A DNA stretch of 64,000 bases from Symsagittifera roscoffensis (lineage: Eukaryota; Xenacoelomorpha; Acoela; Convolutidae), in the NCBI RefSeq assembly GCF_963678635.1, contig NC_087062.1, positions 78,367,200 through 78,431,199 of the forward strand, written 5' to 3'. Position numbers and translations under genes: made by a program. The notes beneath the pieces are model-generated. The model was not told the DNA's origin. It worked only from the letters and a program-made list of their open reading frames with translations, and made no database searches. Positions within the stretch are counted from its first letter, which is position 1. Every line of letters starts with the position of its first letter. Shown piece after piece: positions 35,945 through 47,649 of this stretch.

Positions 35945-38900
35945 GACCTATCCGACTCTTTCATGCAAAAAATTTGAAGCATATATAAGTTTCATCTCTT
36001 GATTAGCTCCATCCAAGAGTTTTAAACTTTCGCTATCCGATTCTTTCCATGAAAAAACCAAAATTATTTCGAAGTTTCATCGCTTGATTAGCTCCATCCG
36101 AAAAATTTACTTTTTCGCTATCCTATTCCTTCCATGAAACAACTAAAATTGTTGCGAAGTTTCATCGCGTGAAAGGCTACTCATTAAAACCTAAACTTTT
36201 CGATATCCTAATTTTTTCATGAAACAAATTGAATTATCTTTTAGTTTCATCGCTTAGATGTTTTATTTTTCAAAACTAAGTTTTTCGATATCCGAGTCCC
36301 TTCATGCAGTTTTGGAGTTTCATCAATTGGTTGGCTTGAACAGTTTTAAATTTTTCGCTATTCTAATCCCTTCATGAAATAACTTCAATTGTTTCAAAGT
36401 TCCATCGTGTGAATGGCTTTGATCTAAAAGCCTAAAGTTCATCGCGTGAATGATTTTAGTTTGAAAACTTAAACTTCGCTATCCGATTCCTTCATGGAAT
36501 AAGTAAAAATGTTTTAAAGTCTCATCATGTAGATTGGTTTCAATATGAAAACAAACATTTCGCTCCGAGTCGTTTTTCGATATCCAAGTCCCTTCATAAA
36601 ATTTTGGAGTTTCATCATTTGTTTGGCATGAACAATATTCAGTTTTTCGCTATTCTAATCCTTCATGAAATAACTTCAAATGCTTCAAAGTTCCATCGTG
36701 TGAATGGCTTTAATCTTAAAGCCTAAATTTCATCTCGTCAATGGTTTCAATTTAAAAACTTAAACTTTCGCTGTCCGATTCTTTCCATGAAAAAAACCAA
36801 AATTATTTCGAAGTTTCATCGCTTGATTAGCTCCATCCGAAAAATTTACTTTTTCGCTATCCGATTCCTTCATGGAATAAGTAAAAATGTTTTAAAGTCT
36901 CATCATGTAGATTGGTTTCAATATGAAAACAAACATTTCGCTCCGAGTCGTTTTTCGATATCCAAGTCCCTTCATAAAATTTTGGAGTTTCATCATTTGT
37001 TTGGCATGAACGATATTCAGTTTTTCGCTATTCTAATCCTTCATGAAATAACTTCAAATGTTTCAAAGTTCCATCGTGTGAATGGCTTTAATCTTAAAGC
37101 CTAAATTTCATCGCGTGAGTGGTTTTAATTTAAAAACCTAAGCTTTGCTATCCGATTCCCTTCATGGAATAACAAAATGTTTAAAAGTTTCCTAATGTAG
37201 ATTGGTTCCGATATAAAAACAAGCATTTCGCTATCCGAGTCCTTTTAAGAAATATTTTGATGTTTAATCACTTGATTAGCTTGAGAACAAGTTTAAGTTT
37301 TTCGCTTCTCCATTCTCTTTATGGAATAACTGGACATATATGATAATTTCATCGCTTGAATGTCTTCAATTTATTTTTTCAAGTTTCTCTGATCCCATTT
37401 TTTATCCGATTTTTTTTACAATTGGCTACATCAGAAAAAATTAAAATTTTGGCTATCTCAATCAGTTCAAGAATTATATTGAAACGTTTCAAAGTGTCGT
37501 CGCTTGAATGGCTTCAGTATAAAAACTAGAATTTTTTGACTTGCGATTCTCTTCTTGAGAAATTTTGAAGTATGTTCAAGTTCCATCGCTTGATCAGCTC
37601 TATCCGAAAAATTGACACTTTCGCTATCCGATTCTTTCCATGAAACAACTAAAATTATTTCGAAGTTTCATCGCTTGGATGGCTACTTATTAAAACCTAA
37701 ACTTTTTGCTATCCTTTTTTTTCATGAATTAACTTGAAAGTTTTTTAAATTTCATCGCTTAGATGTTTTATTTTTAAAAACCAAGTTTTTGGATATCCGA
37801 ATCCCTTCATGAAATTTTGGAGTTTCATAATTTGGTTGGCTTGAACGATTTTAAGTTTTTCGCTTTTCTAATCCCTTCATGAAATAACTTCAAATGTTTC
37901 AAAGTTCCATCGTGTGAACAGCTTTAATCTAAATGCCGAAAATTCATCGCCTGAATTGTTTTAATATAAAAACCTTAACTTCGCTATCCGATTTCCTTCA
38001 TGGGATAACAAAATGTTTTAAAGTCTCATTATGTAGATTGGTTTCAATATAATAACAAACATTTCGCTATCCGAGTCCTTTTGTGAAGTATTTTAATGTT
38101 TAATCACTTGATTAGTTTGAGAACATTTTTAAGTTTTTCGCTTCTGCATTCTCTTTATGAAATAACTGGACATATATCATATTTTCATCGCTTGAATGTC
38201 TTCAATTTAATTTTTCAAGTTTCTCTGATCCCATGTTTTTATCCGATTTTTTTAAGAAAAAAATTAACTTATGGCCATCTCAATTAGTTCAAGAATTATA
38301 TTGAAGCATTTCAAAGTATCATCGCTTGAATGGCTTCAACATAAAAACTAGAATAATGTTTGTCTTCTGATTCTCTTCATGAGAAAATTTGAAATGTGTT
38401 CAAGTTTCATCGCTTGATTGGCTCCATCCGAAAACTTTTAACTTTCGCTAGCCTATTCTTTCCATGAAACAACTACAACTATTTCGAAGTTTCATCGCTT
38501 GGATGGCTTATCATTCAGAACTTAACTTTTCGCTATATGTGCACCTTCATGAAATGTTTTAAAGTTTAAACACTTGATTAGTTTGGACTATTTTAAATTT
38601 GACGCAATTGCGCTTTTTTCATCAAATAACTTATATATTATATGATACATATATGATAATTTCCTCGCTTGAATAGCTTCAATTTAATTTTTCAAATTTC
38701 TGTGATCCGATTCTCTCTATGAAGTAACGTAAAATGTTTCAAAGTTTCATCGCTTGATTGGATCCATCAGAAAAATTTAAATTTTTCACCATCCTGAATT
38801 GTTTCTAAGTTTCATCGCTTGGATGGCTTATTATTAAATATCACTGGCCGAGTGCTCTCATGAAATATCATGAAGTTTTATCATTTGATTGGCTTGAACA

Positions 38901-39008
38901 GTTTTAAATGTTTCGCTATTCTGTTCCATTCATTAAATAACTCAAAATGTTTCAAATGATCATTTCTCGCGTTGTTTTTTATATAAAAACATGAGCGTTT
39001 CGCTATGC
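35945..39008 (+). repeat. 3,063-bp satellite block, copy A
   Basis: It starts at GACCTATCCGACTCTTTCAT. Features recur exactly 3,063 bp later: the open frame starting at 38,096 recurs at 41,159, and the block start at 35,945 recurs at about 39,009. Copy A holds an internal repeat with an offset of about 378 bp (CGCTCCGAGTCG at 36,561 and 36,939). Near its right end it has an AT-rich tract with TATATTATATGATACATAT. Differences from copy B are single bases and one-base indels. Confidence 0.9.
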
Positions 39009-42000
39009 GACCTATCCGACTCTTTCATGCAAAAAATTTGAAGCATATATAAGTTTCATCTCTTGATTAGCTCCATCCAAGAGTTTTAAACTTTCGCTAT
39101 CCGATTCTTTCCATGAAAAAACCAAAATTATTTCGAAGTTTCATCGCTTGATTAGCTCCATCCGAAAAATTTACTTTTTCGCTATCCTATTCCTTCCATG
39201 AAACAACTAAAATTGTTTCGAAGTTTCATTGCGTGAAAGGCTACTCATTAAAACCTAAACTTTTCGATATCCTAATTTTTTCATGAAACAAATTGAATTA
39301 TCTTTTAGTTTCATCGCTTAGATGTTTTATTTTTCAAAACTAAGTTTTTCGATATCCGAGTCCCTTCATGCAGTTTTGGAGTTTCATCAATTGGTTGGCT
39401 TGAACAGTTTTAAATTTTTCGCTATTCTAATCCCTTCATGAAATAACTTCAATTGTTTCAAAGTTCCATCGTGTGAATGGCTTTGATCTAAAAGCCTAAA
39501 GTTCATCGCGTGAATGATTTTAGTTTGAAAACTTAAACTTCGCTATCCGATTCCTTCATGGAATAAGTAAAAATGTTTTAAAGTCTCATCATGTAGATTG
39601 GTTTCAATATGAAAACAAACATTTCGCTCCGAGTCGTTTTTCGATATCCAAGTCCCTTCATAAAATTTTGGAGTTTCATCATTTGTTTGGCATGAACAAT
39701 ATTCAGTTTTTCGCTATTCTAATCCTTCATGAAATAACTTCAAATGCTTCAAAGTTCCATCGTGTGAATGGCTTTAATCTTAAAGCCTAAATTTCATCTC
39801 GTCAATGGTTTCAATTTAAAAACTTAAACTTTCGCTATCCGATTCTTTCCATGAAAAAACCAAAATTATTTCGAAGTTTCATCGCTTGATTAGCTCCATC
39901 CGAAAAATTTACTTTTTCGCTATCCGATTCCTTCATGGAATAAGTAAAAATGTTTTAAAGTCTCATCATGTAGATTGGTTTCAATATGAAAACAAACATT
40001 TCGCTCCGAGTCGTTTTTCGATATCCAAGTCCCTTCATAAAATTTTGGAGTTTCATCATTTGTTTGGCATGAACGATATTCAGTTTTTCGCTATTCTAAT
40101 CCTTCATGAAATAACTTCAAATGTTTCAAAGTTCCATCGTGTGAATGGCTTTAATCTTAAAGCCTAAATTTCATCGCGTGAGTGGTTTTAATTTAAAAAC
40201 CTAAGCTTTGCTATCCGATTCCCTTCATGGAATAACAAAATGTTTAAAAGTTTCCTAATGTAGATTGGTTCCGATATAAAAACAAGCATTTCGCTATCCG
40301 AGTCCTTTTAAGAAATATTTTGATGTTTAATCACTTGATTAGCTTGAGAACAAGTTTAAGTTTTTCGCTTCTCCATTCTCTTTATGGAATAACTGGACAT
40401 ATATGATAATTTCATCGCTTGAATGTCTTCAATTTATTTTTTCAAGTTTCTCTGATCCCATTTTTTATCCGATTTTTTTTACAATTGGCTACATCAGAAA
40501 AAATTAAAATTTTGGCTATCTCAATCAGTTCAAGAATTATATTGAAACGTTTCAAAGTGTCGTCGCTTGAATGGCTTCAGTATAAAAACTAGAATTTTTT
40601 GACTTGCGATTCTCTTCTTGAGAAATTTTGAAGTATGTTCAAGTTCCATCGCTTGATCAGCTCTATCCGAAAAATTGACACTTTCGCTATCCGATTCTTT
40701 CCATGAAACAACTAAAATTATTTCGAAGTTTCATCGCTTGGATGGCTACTTATTAAAACCTAAACTTTTTGCTATCCTTTTTTTTCATGAATTAACTTGA
40801 AATTTTTTTAAATTTCATCGCTTAGATGTTTTATTTTTAAAAACCAAGTTTTTGGATATCCGAATCCCTTCATGAAATTTTGGAGTTTCATAATTTGGTT
40901 GGCTTGAACGATTTTAAGTTTTTCGCTTTTCTAATCCCTTCATGAAATAACTTCAAATGTTTCAAAGTTCCATCGTGTGAACAGCTTTAATCTAAATGCC
41001 GAAAATTCATCGCCTGAATTGTTTTAATATAAAAACCTTAACTTCGCTATCCGATTTCCTTCATGGGATAACAAAATGTTTTAAAGTCTCATTATGTAGA
41101 TTGGTTTCAATATAATAACAAACATTTCGCTATCCGAGTCCTTTTGTGAAGTATTTTAATGTTTAATCACTTGATTAGTTTGAGAACATTTTTAAGTTTT
41201 TCGCTTCTGCATTCTCTTTATGAAATAACTGGACATATATCATATTTTCATCGCTTGAATGTCTTCAATTTAATTTTTCAAGTTTCTCTGATCCCATGTT
41301 TTTATCCGATTTTTTTAAGAAAAAAATTAACTTATGGCCATCTCAATTAGTTCATGAATTATATTGAAGCATTTCAAAGTATCATCGCTTGAATGGCTTC
41401 AACATAAAAACTAGAATAATGTTTGTCTTCTGATTCTCTTCATGAGAAAATTTGAAATGTGTTCAAGTTTCATCGCTTGATTGGCTCCATCCGAAAACTT
41501 TTAACTTTCGCTAGCCTATTCTTTCCATGAAACAACTACAACTATTTCGAAGTTTCATCGCTTGGATGGCTTATCATTCAGAACTTAACTTTTCGCTATA
41601 TGTGCACCTTCATGAAATGTTTTAAAGTTTAAACACTTGATTAGTTTGGACTATTTTAAATTTGACGCAATTGCGCTTTTTTCATCAAATAACTTATATA
41701 TTATATGATACATATATGATAATTTCCTCGCTTGAATAGCTTCAATTTAATTTTTCAAATTTCTGTGATCCGATTCTCTCTATGAAGTAACGTAAAATGT
41801 TTCAAAGTTTCATCGCTTGATTGGATCCATCAGAAAAATTTAAATTTTTCACCATCCTGAATTGTTTCTAAGTTTCATCGCTTGGATGGCTTATTATTAA
41901 ATATCACTGGCCGAGTGCTCTCATGAAATATCATGAAGTTTCATCATTTGATTGGCTTGAACAGTTTTAAATTTTTCGCTATTCTGTTCCATTCATTAAA

Positions 42001-42071
42001 TAACTCAAAATGTTTCAAATGATCATTTCTCGCATTGTTTTTTATATAAAAACATGAGCGTTTCGCTATGC
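39009..42071 (+). repeat. 3,063-bp satellite block, copy B
   Basis: This is a head-to-tail copy of 35,945-39,008 with very few differences. For example, one A fewer near 39,850 removes the upstream start of the frame seen at 36,787. The next block start at 42,072 is followed by diverged sequence, so there are only two full copies. The near identity implies a recent duplication. Confidence 0.9.
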
Positions 42072-43610
42072 GACCTATCCGACTCTTTCATGAAAAAATT
42101 TTCGAGCATATTTAAGTTTCATCGCTTGATTGGATCCATCAGCAAAATTTGAATTTTTCGCTATCCTATTCTTTTCATGAAACAACTAAATTTATTTCGA
42201 AGTTTCATCGCTTGGATAGCATAAGATCAAAAACTAAACTTTTCGCTATCCGAGTCACTTCATAAAATTTCGAGTTTCATCATTTTAAAGTTTTTTTTGC
42301 TATTCTCTTCCCTTCATGAAATAACTTGAAATGTTGCAAAGTTTCTTTGCTTGAATAGTTTTCTTTTAAAATCCAAATTTTCATCGCGTGACTGGTTTTA
42401 ATTTAAGAGTCTAAACTTCGCTATCCTATTTTTTTCCATGAAATGAATGAAAATATTTGTATTTTCGTCGGTTTATGGGCTACATCGGAAAAAAATTAAA
42501 CTCAAGCTAAAAAAAACTTTCGAACTAAACCAATCGAATGGCGAAAAGTTAAGGTTTTTTAGCTTGAATAGCTTCCTTAGAAAAACATGAAGTTTTCTCG
42601 GACCGATTTGGTCCATGAATTCACTTGAAATAATTCATTTTTCACTCGCTTGAATGACTCCAACAGAGAATTTCATGTTTCAAATTTCATCGCTGGAATG
42701 GATCCAGTAGAAAAACTTTAAGTTTTGGCCATCCGATTTAATTAGTTTCAAGGTTTCTTTACCTGAATAGAACGCTTAAAAACACTTTATTTTTTCGCGA
42801 ACTGATTCGGTCTATGAGGTAACTTCAAACATTTTTAAAATTTTTAACTTGTCTAGTTTGCTGAAAAAGTACTGGATTTTTTCGAAAATTGATTCGATCT
42901 ATGAAAACTTGAAAAGAAATAATACAAAGTAGCTTGAATGGCTCCAATAGCCGATTCTTTTTATGGATTAACTTGGATTATTTTAAACATTCCGTGCTTG
43001 ATTGGCTCCATCCGAAAAAAAAACTAATTTTTTGTTATCCTATTCCCTTCATCAAATAACCTGAAACGTTCAATAAGTTTCATCGCCTGATTGGCTTCAA
43101 ATCAATTGTAAATTTTTCAGTATTCAATTCCTTTTACGAAATAACTTGAATGGCTTTAATATGACAAGCTAAATTTTTCGCTATCTGGTTCTTTCGGGAA
43201 AAACATGACTGATTTCAACGTTTCATCGCTTGAATGGTGCAAGAGAAAACCTAAACTTTTAGCTATCCGGTTTAATTTTAAAGTTGTTTAGCGTACATAG
43301 CTGGCTTAGAAAAACTTGATTTTTTTTCGAACTGATTTGGTCTATAAATGAACTTGAAATTATCCGATTTTAAATTGCTAGGCTGGCTACAATAGAGTTT
43401 TTTCTATGTTTGCTTTTCGATTCCCTTCATGAAATAACATGAAATGTTTCAAAGTTTGATCGCTTGAATAGCTTCAATGAAATAGCTTGAACTTTTCGCC
43501 ATCTAATATGTTTAGTTTCAAAGCTTCTTAGCCTGAATAGCATGCTTAAAATTGCACGCAAACAGTTTTTCGGTAATTTAATTGTACCGTATCGATTCGA
43601 TTTTTTTTTC
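42072..43610 (+). repeat. Right edge of the satellite: diverged monomers
   Basis: Monomer words (TTCGCTATCC, CTTCATGAAATAAC, TTTCATCGCTTGA, GGCTCCA) persist but drift quickly, and units carrying ACTGATTCGGTCTATGA appear as at the left edge. The last recognisable words are near 43,560. No higher-order period is visible. Confidence 0.8.
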
Positions 43611-45110
43611 GAGAACTAATTTACTCTAATTAGCCAAATTAAAAACTTTACTTTGGGTTTTGCCTAAATTTTGTTCAAAGTATACTTAATGAGCTAGTCG
43701 AAGTTAACTTAAGGAAAAATAAAAAGGAGAGACTGCTAAGTAAACAGAAAATCAAGTAACCAACTGATTTGTTATAGTTCAAAGTCGCGAAGTTTCATTA
43801 TACAAAATCAAGATATAAAAACATTTTTATTTCGATCACTTAAAATTTTAGCAGTAACCATCTGAGCACATATACATAATTCAAGGCTTTCAAAGAAATT
43901 CGAATCACTAACATCTTACAGCTTGATGGCTTCCAAGAAAGATGTGAATGAAAAAAAGATTAATTCAGACGCAAGCATTCAATAGTGCTGCAAACACTTG
44001 AAGCTCTGCGAAATGGTTATTCCTTTATATTGCTTTTTCTAATTTTTTTATTGAGATTTAGTTGAGGCTATCAATAATGAATAAGAATCTCTCTTTTTTA
44101 GTCCTACACTTGTCCAAATACTGTCTTGGTGGCGATAAAAGCATCCATGGATGCATAATAAGCAGTAATGGAAAACGAGCCATATTGCCTTCATAATTTT
44201 TCCTTAGGGAGTACTTTCTGACTACCCGATCTCAGACAGGATATAAAAAGTTAAAAGGCAGCTAGAGCAGGAAATTTATTAAAATTTATGAGTTTCAGTC
44301 TGTTTAAAGTTTAATGTAAAAAAAAAAACTAGAACCATATATTTATCCAGAAAAGCCAAATGAAGCTTCTAAAGCTAATTTTTCTGGAGTAACACTAAGT
44401 TTTTCATAGCTTACCTTAATTATGCTTGCGATTAGCATGCGTTATCAAATCGGAATATAGACTTTTTTGAATCAGTTAGCATGTCTGATCTCATGGAATG
44501 CCCGGCAACAGATGTTTTTTGAGCATGTATGTATTTAAAAAAGCCGTTCCATTCGAGTTTTTATTGTTGCTTTTAAACCAACTTTTTTTTCTTTTTTCGC
44601 TGATTGTGTAGTTGCATCATTATTTGTCATTTGAAGAGCCAAATTTTTTTAAATGCTCAGATGTTAAGTTTTTTATAGCTCGAATGCTTCTACAGCAAAT
44701 TTATATTACGGCTCATTAGTCATCTTCCTAAATGTTGTGTGCTCAGTAACCACTTGATGAAGGTTGTTTTTCAATACTTATTTTACATTAGCAATTGTGT
44801 TTCTCAGTCATTTTCCTCAAATATCCTCGTCTTCGAGACATGTAAAAAAAATTTAGATATATATTTTTTTAATTTTCGAATAAGTGGCTTATTTTTTTTC
44901 GGCTAGCTGTTGTTCTTTTTGTTGCATCGCAAATGGTGCTGAGCTCCGCTTTGCCTTTCTGTCAGCCAAATTTCATCTGACAAGCGTTAATTGCTTCGCA
45001 TCTGATTAAGGTAGTTTCAAAAGAGTATCTACTTTTTTCTGTTTATTTAATTAGTGTGCTTTTTTGACTGAGGCAGCTATTTACTATCATCTGCAGTTTT
45101 TTGTCATTTG
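43610..45110. other. Unannotated DNA right of the satellite
   Basis: No gene is recognised. Two repeat fragments are visible: the hairpin module at 44,422-44,442 and a SINE-tail-like string near 44,930-44,975 (GTTGCATCGC then GGTGCTGAGCTCCGCTTTGCC). Confidence 0.4.
44422..44442 (+). repeat. Hairpin module, right-flank orphan
   Basis: ATGCTTGCGATTAGCATGCGT is an imperfect version of the stem-loop at 322 and 10,922. It is followed by TATCAAATCGGAATATAGAC, a degraded form of the TTGCAATCGGGTACTAGAC string. Confidence 0.55.
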
Positions 45111-45113
45111 ATG

Positions 45114-45116
45114 TGT

Positions 45117-45148
<32 letters not shown>

Positions 45149-45149
45149 A
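45114..45149 (+). repeat. (TGT)n trinucleotide microsatellite
   Basis: A TGT/TTG run from 45,114 to 45,139 is followed by an interrupted extension (ATGTTGTTGAG). The minus strand reads as poly-Gln in one short frame, which is expected of the repeat and not evidence of a gene. Confidence 0.9.
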
Positions 45150-47341
45150 GGTTTTACAGCTAGCTGAAGGGCGCATGGTCCCAGTTGTATAATAATAGAA
45201 TAAAGTCCAAAGATTTCAGCATCTGTTGCAATCGCAAGCGAGTTGCCACGTGCAGACATTTGTTTCTGAGAATCGTTCGTCAACAAATTTCCACATGAAT
45301 TTGATCAATCTACTTTTTAATCCGATAGGTTTACTGATGTCGATGTATTTCTCGCTGTATACAATGCCCTCCCATCACAGGACAGGAAATAAGTTTGTTC
45401 GAGGCCTGAAACTTTTACATACATAAATAGAATAGCCGGTCGCTCTGCAATTTGGGAAAAAATATCCGATCAAAGCAATATATGCAAAGAAAGTTTCCGC
45501 TTTTTTCTTGAACACAGAAAGGGCTTTGAAACAGAGCAGAGAAGGGGTCGTATTGAAATATTACACGGCAACCAAAGTAATGCAACGACTAAAAGATCAG
45601 ACCTTTTAGGTTAGGCTTCAGAGTAATTATGCGTAACCCAACCATGAAATAGTCGAACGAAAATTATTAGATCAATTTTTTTCGACATCAAAAGAATTTT
45701 TTGGTATTGTTTGTAACAAAAATGTCTCCTGATTTTTTGAGCTGATGTTAATCGATAATTACCTTTTGTTTGTTTCTAATTACTAAAACAAAACTGAATC
45801 TGTTTGTGCCACGCGCGAGAAATCTTTTCCATATAAAAAGCAATGTTGCCAGAACTGCAATATAAACAAGATGAAGCGTCAAGTATTAACATGTACAAAA
45901 GTTTGTCAACTCCTCCCGATATCAAATCTTCCCTCCCGATATCAAATTCCTCGAGAAAAGCTCGTAGGCGATCAAGTTTGGTATCTTAATAATCCCCTTT
46001 TAGTCCTGATTTGGTTTTCACTAAAATGTCGACAAAAATTGGTCTTCATTTCCCCCCCTATTTTCAGCCCGAACTTTGATGACATTTGCTTCATTTTGAT
46101 GACGTCCAATTTGAGTCTGCTTCATTTTACATTATTTTTGTTTTATTACCCTCTCATTCTTCACTTTCCTGCGCTATATTATTTTCCTTTACTAAAATAA
46201 TAAACTGGAATCTATTGGCTCTATTCCGGTTTATAGAACATTATGTTTTCAAGACTTATATTTTGTTTTTCTCTCCTCTTTTTTGCCTTCTTAGAGCTGT
46301 TTTGCGGTTTTCTTGCTTCTGTTTGCGAATTGCAACTTGACTTTTTGTGTATGTATATTTTTTCTGCAATTTTAACCGTTCTCGGAACGTTTTGTTCGAA
46401 TTGCCTAATGACCGATTTTTTTTCCGTAAATTTGAGAATACTGTCAAAGTTTCGATTTCCTTCTTTTAGCACAATTGGTTGTACCTTTCACTGAGCGTTT
46501 TCAATTTCAGTTTGATCAGACGGCGTGCAAATATACAATTACAACATAGTATGAAAAGGTTTAAATCAATGCTAAAATTAAATATTAAAATAATCTCGCA
46601 AAGAACTAATGGAGCTACCAATGGCAATTTTTTTCTGTGTCTATCAAAAACTTATTAAGTTCAAATTTAAATTTTGCTTAGATTTTTTTCAGCTTAAATT
46701 TTTCCATTTATTACAGCTATTGTTTGCTACAGATTTCTTTCCCCGTTTTTAAGAATCTATTCTGTTTTTATTTGGTTTGTGCGTTCGTTTATTTTCACAG
46801 GTGCTCTGGTATAGAAACTTTGTTATAGGTAATCTTTTCTTCAGCCGCCTTTGGTGCAAATATATACATCTTTTCAGGAGGGATGGCTCACTGAGTCGAT
46901 AAACAAGAGTTTATAGTCAACCTCTCCAAAAGGCGCAGGAAATGTTTGCAAAAAAGGCTATTCCACAGTTCTGAGAGAACTCGAATAGTCAGCATGGTCG
47001 GCCTGACAAAGTCGAGGAAATTTTTGTTATTTTTTTTTAAATAGACCCCTCTCAAGAAAATCCGAGATCTGCCCCTGTAGTTATGCATCTGATTTTTTTT
47101 ATTTGAATATCGGTGTTCTCTTGCCGTATCGATTAACCAATTATTAAAAGCAAAACTGAAAATCAGTGAACCACAAAAATATTTTTTTTAAAAATGGCAT
47201 TGTATTCAAGTCTTCCTGGCGATCTGCTTTTGATCCTAGATTTTCGCAAATTTTCTGAGGACTACTTGGTTTTTTTGTAGATATTTATGAAGCAAAAACT
47301 GTGGTGGGTGCATTGTGTTTCATTTTGAATTTTTGTAGTAC
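45150..47341. other. Unannotated DNA
   Basis: No gene can be supported. A short frame near 45,950-46,000 reads KLVGDQVWYLNNP, which resembles the VGDxVWL region found near the end of some retroelement integrases, but nothing around it supports this. Near 47,040-47,075 the text CCGAGATCTGCCCCTG resembles the end of a DNA transposon (reverse complement CAGGGGCAGATCTCGG). The opposite end was not found. Confidence 0.35.
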
Positions 47342-47346
47342 GAAGT

Positions 47347-47643
47347 CGGGTGATATGTTACAATAGGTGGTAATTTTGAGTAGAGTACATGCATTAAATT
47401 TGAGAACTATAATCCATAATATAGTCATTTCATTTCCAATCATTTGCATTGCTACTAAGATAGTTTTTGTAAATCAGACATTACATTGCCAAATGAGATG
47501 CTAGTCAAAAATTCAAATTTTACACTTCTTTTGCCAAAAAAACGTGGTGTTTGAAAAAAAATATAACCAATGAGCGAAGTTTAAAAAAAGCGATCCAGCT
47601 ATTGAAATTGAGAACCTACACCACCTATTGTAATATATCACCT
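47347..47643. mobile_element. 297-bp MITE with GAAGT target duplication
   Basis: The left end 47,347-47,371 and the right end 47,620-47,643 are inverted repeats sharing GGTGATAT, then TTACAATAGGTGGT when read inward, with one mismatch and one extra base. The direct repeat GAAGT lies immediately outside both ends (47,342-47,346 and 47,644-47,648), the mark of insertion with a 5-bp target duplication. The interior is non-coding. I cannot name the superfamily. Confidence 0.75.
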
Positions 47644-47649
47644 GAAGTT

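Noticed and set aside
36787-41350. 105-, 93- and 63-codon frames repeated at 3,063 bp
   Set aside because: They consist of satellite monomers and one is shortened by a single-base indel between copies, so no coding constraint is apparent.
15480-43610. CRISPR-like array
   Set aside because: Repeats are long, contiguous and diverged without unique spacers, and the context is eukaryotic.
45104-45286. Poly-Gln protein on the minus strand
   Set aside because: The Gln run is simply the TGT microsatellite read in reverse; the rest of the frame has no recognisable feature.
45871-46200. Integrase C-terminal fragment (KLVGDQVWYLNNP)
   Set aside because: A single short resemblance with no neighbouring integrase or RT motifs on either strand.
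46888-47088. hAT-type transposon ending in CAGGGGCAGATCTCGG
   Set aside because: Only one end was found; the opposite end and an 8-bp duplication could not be identified.
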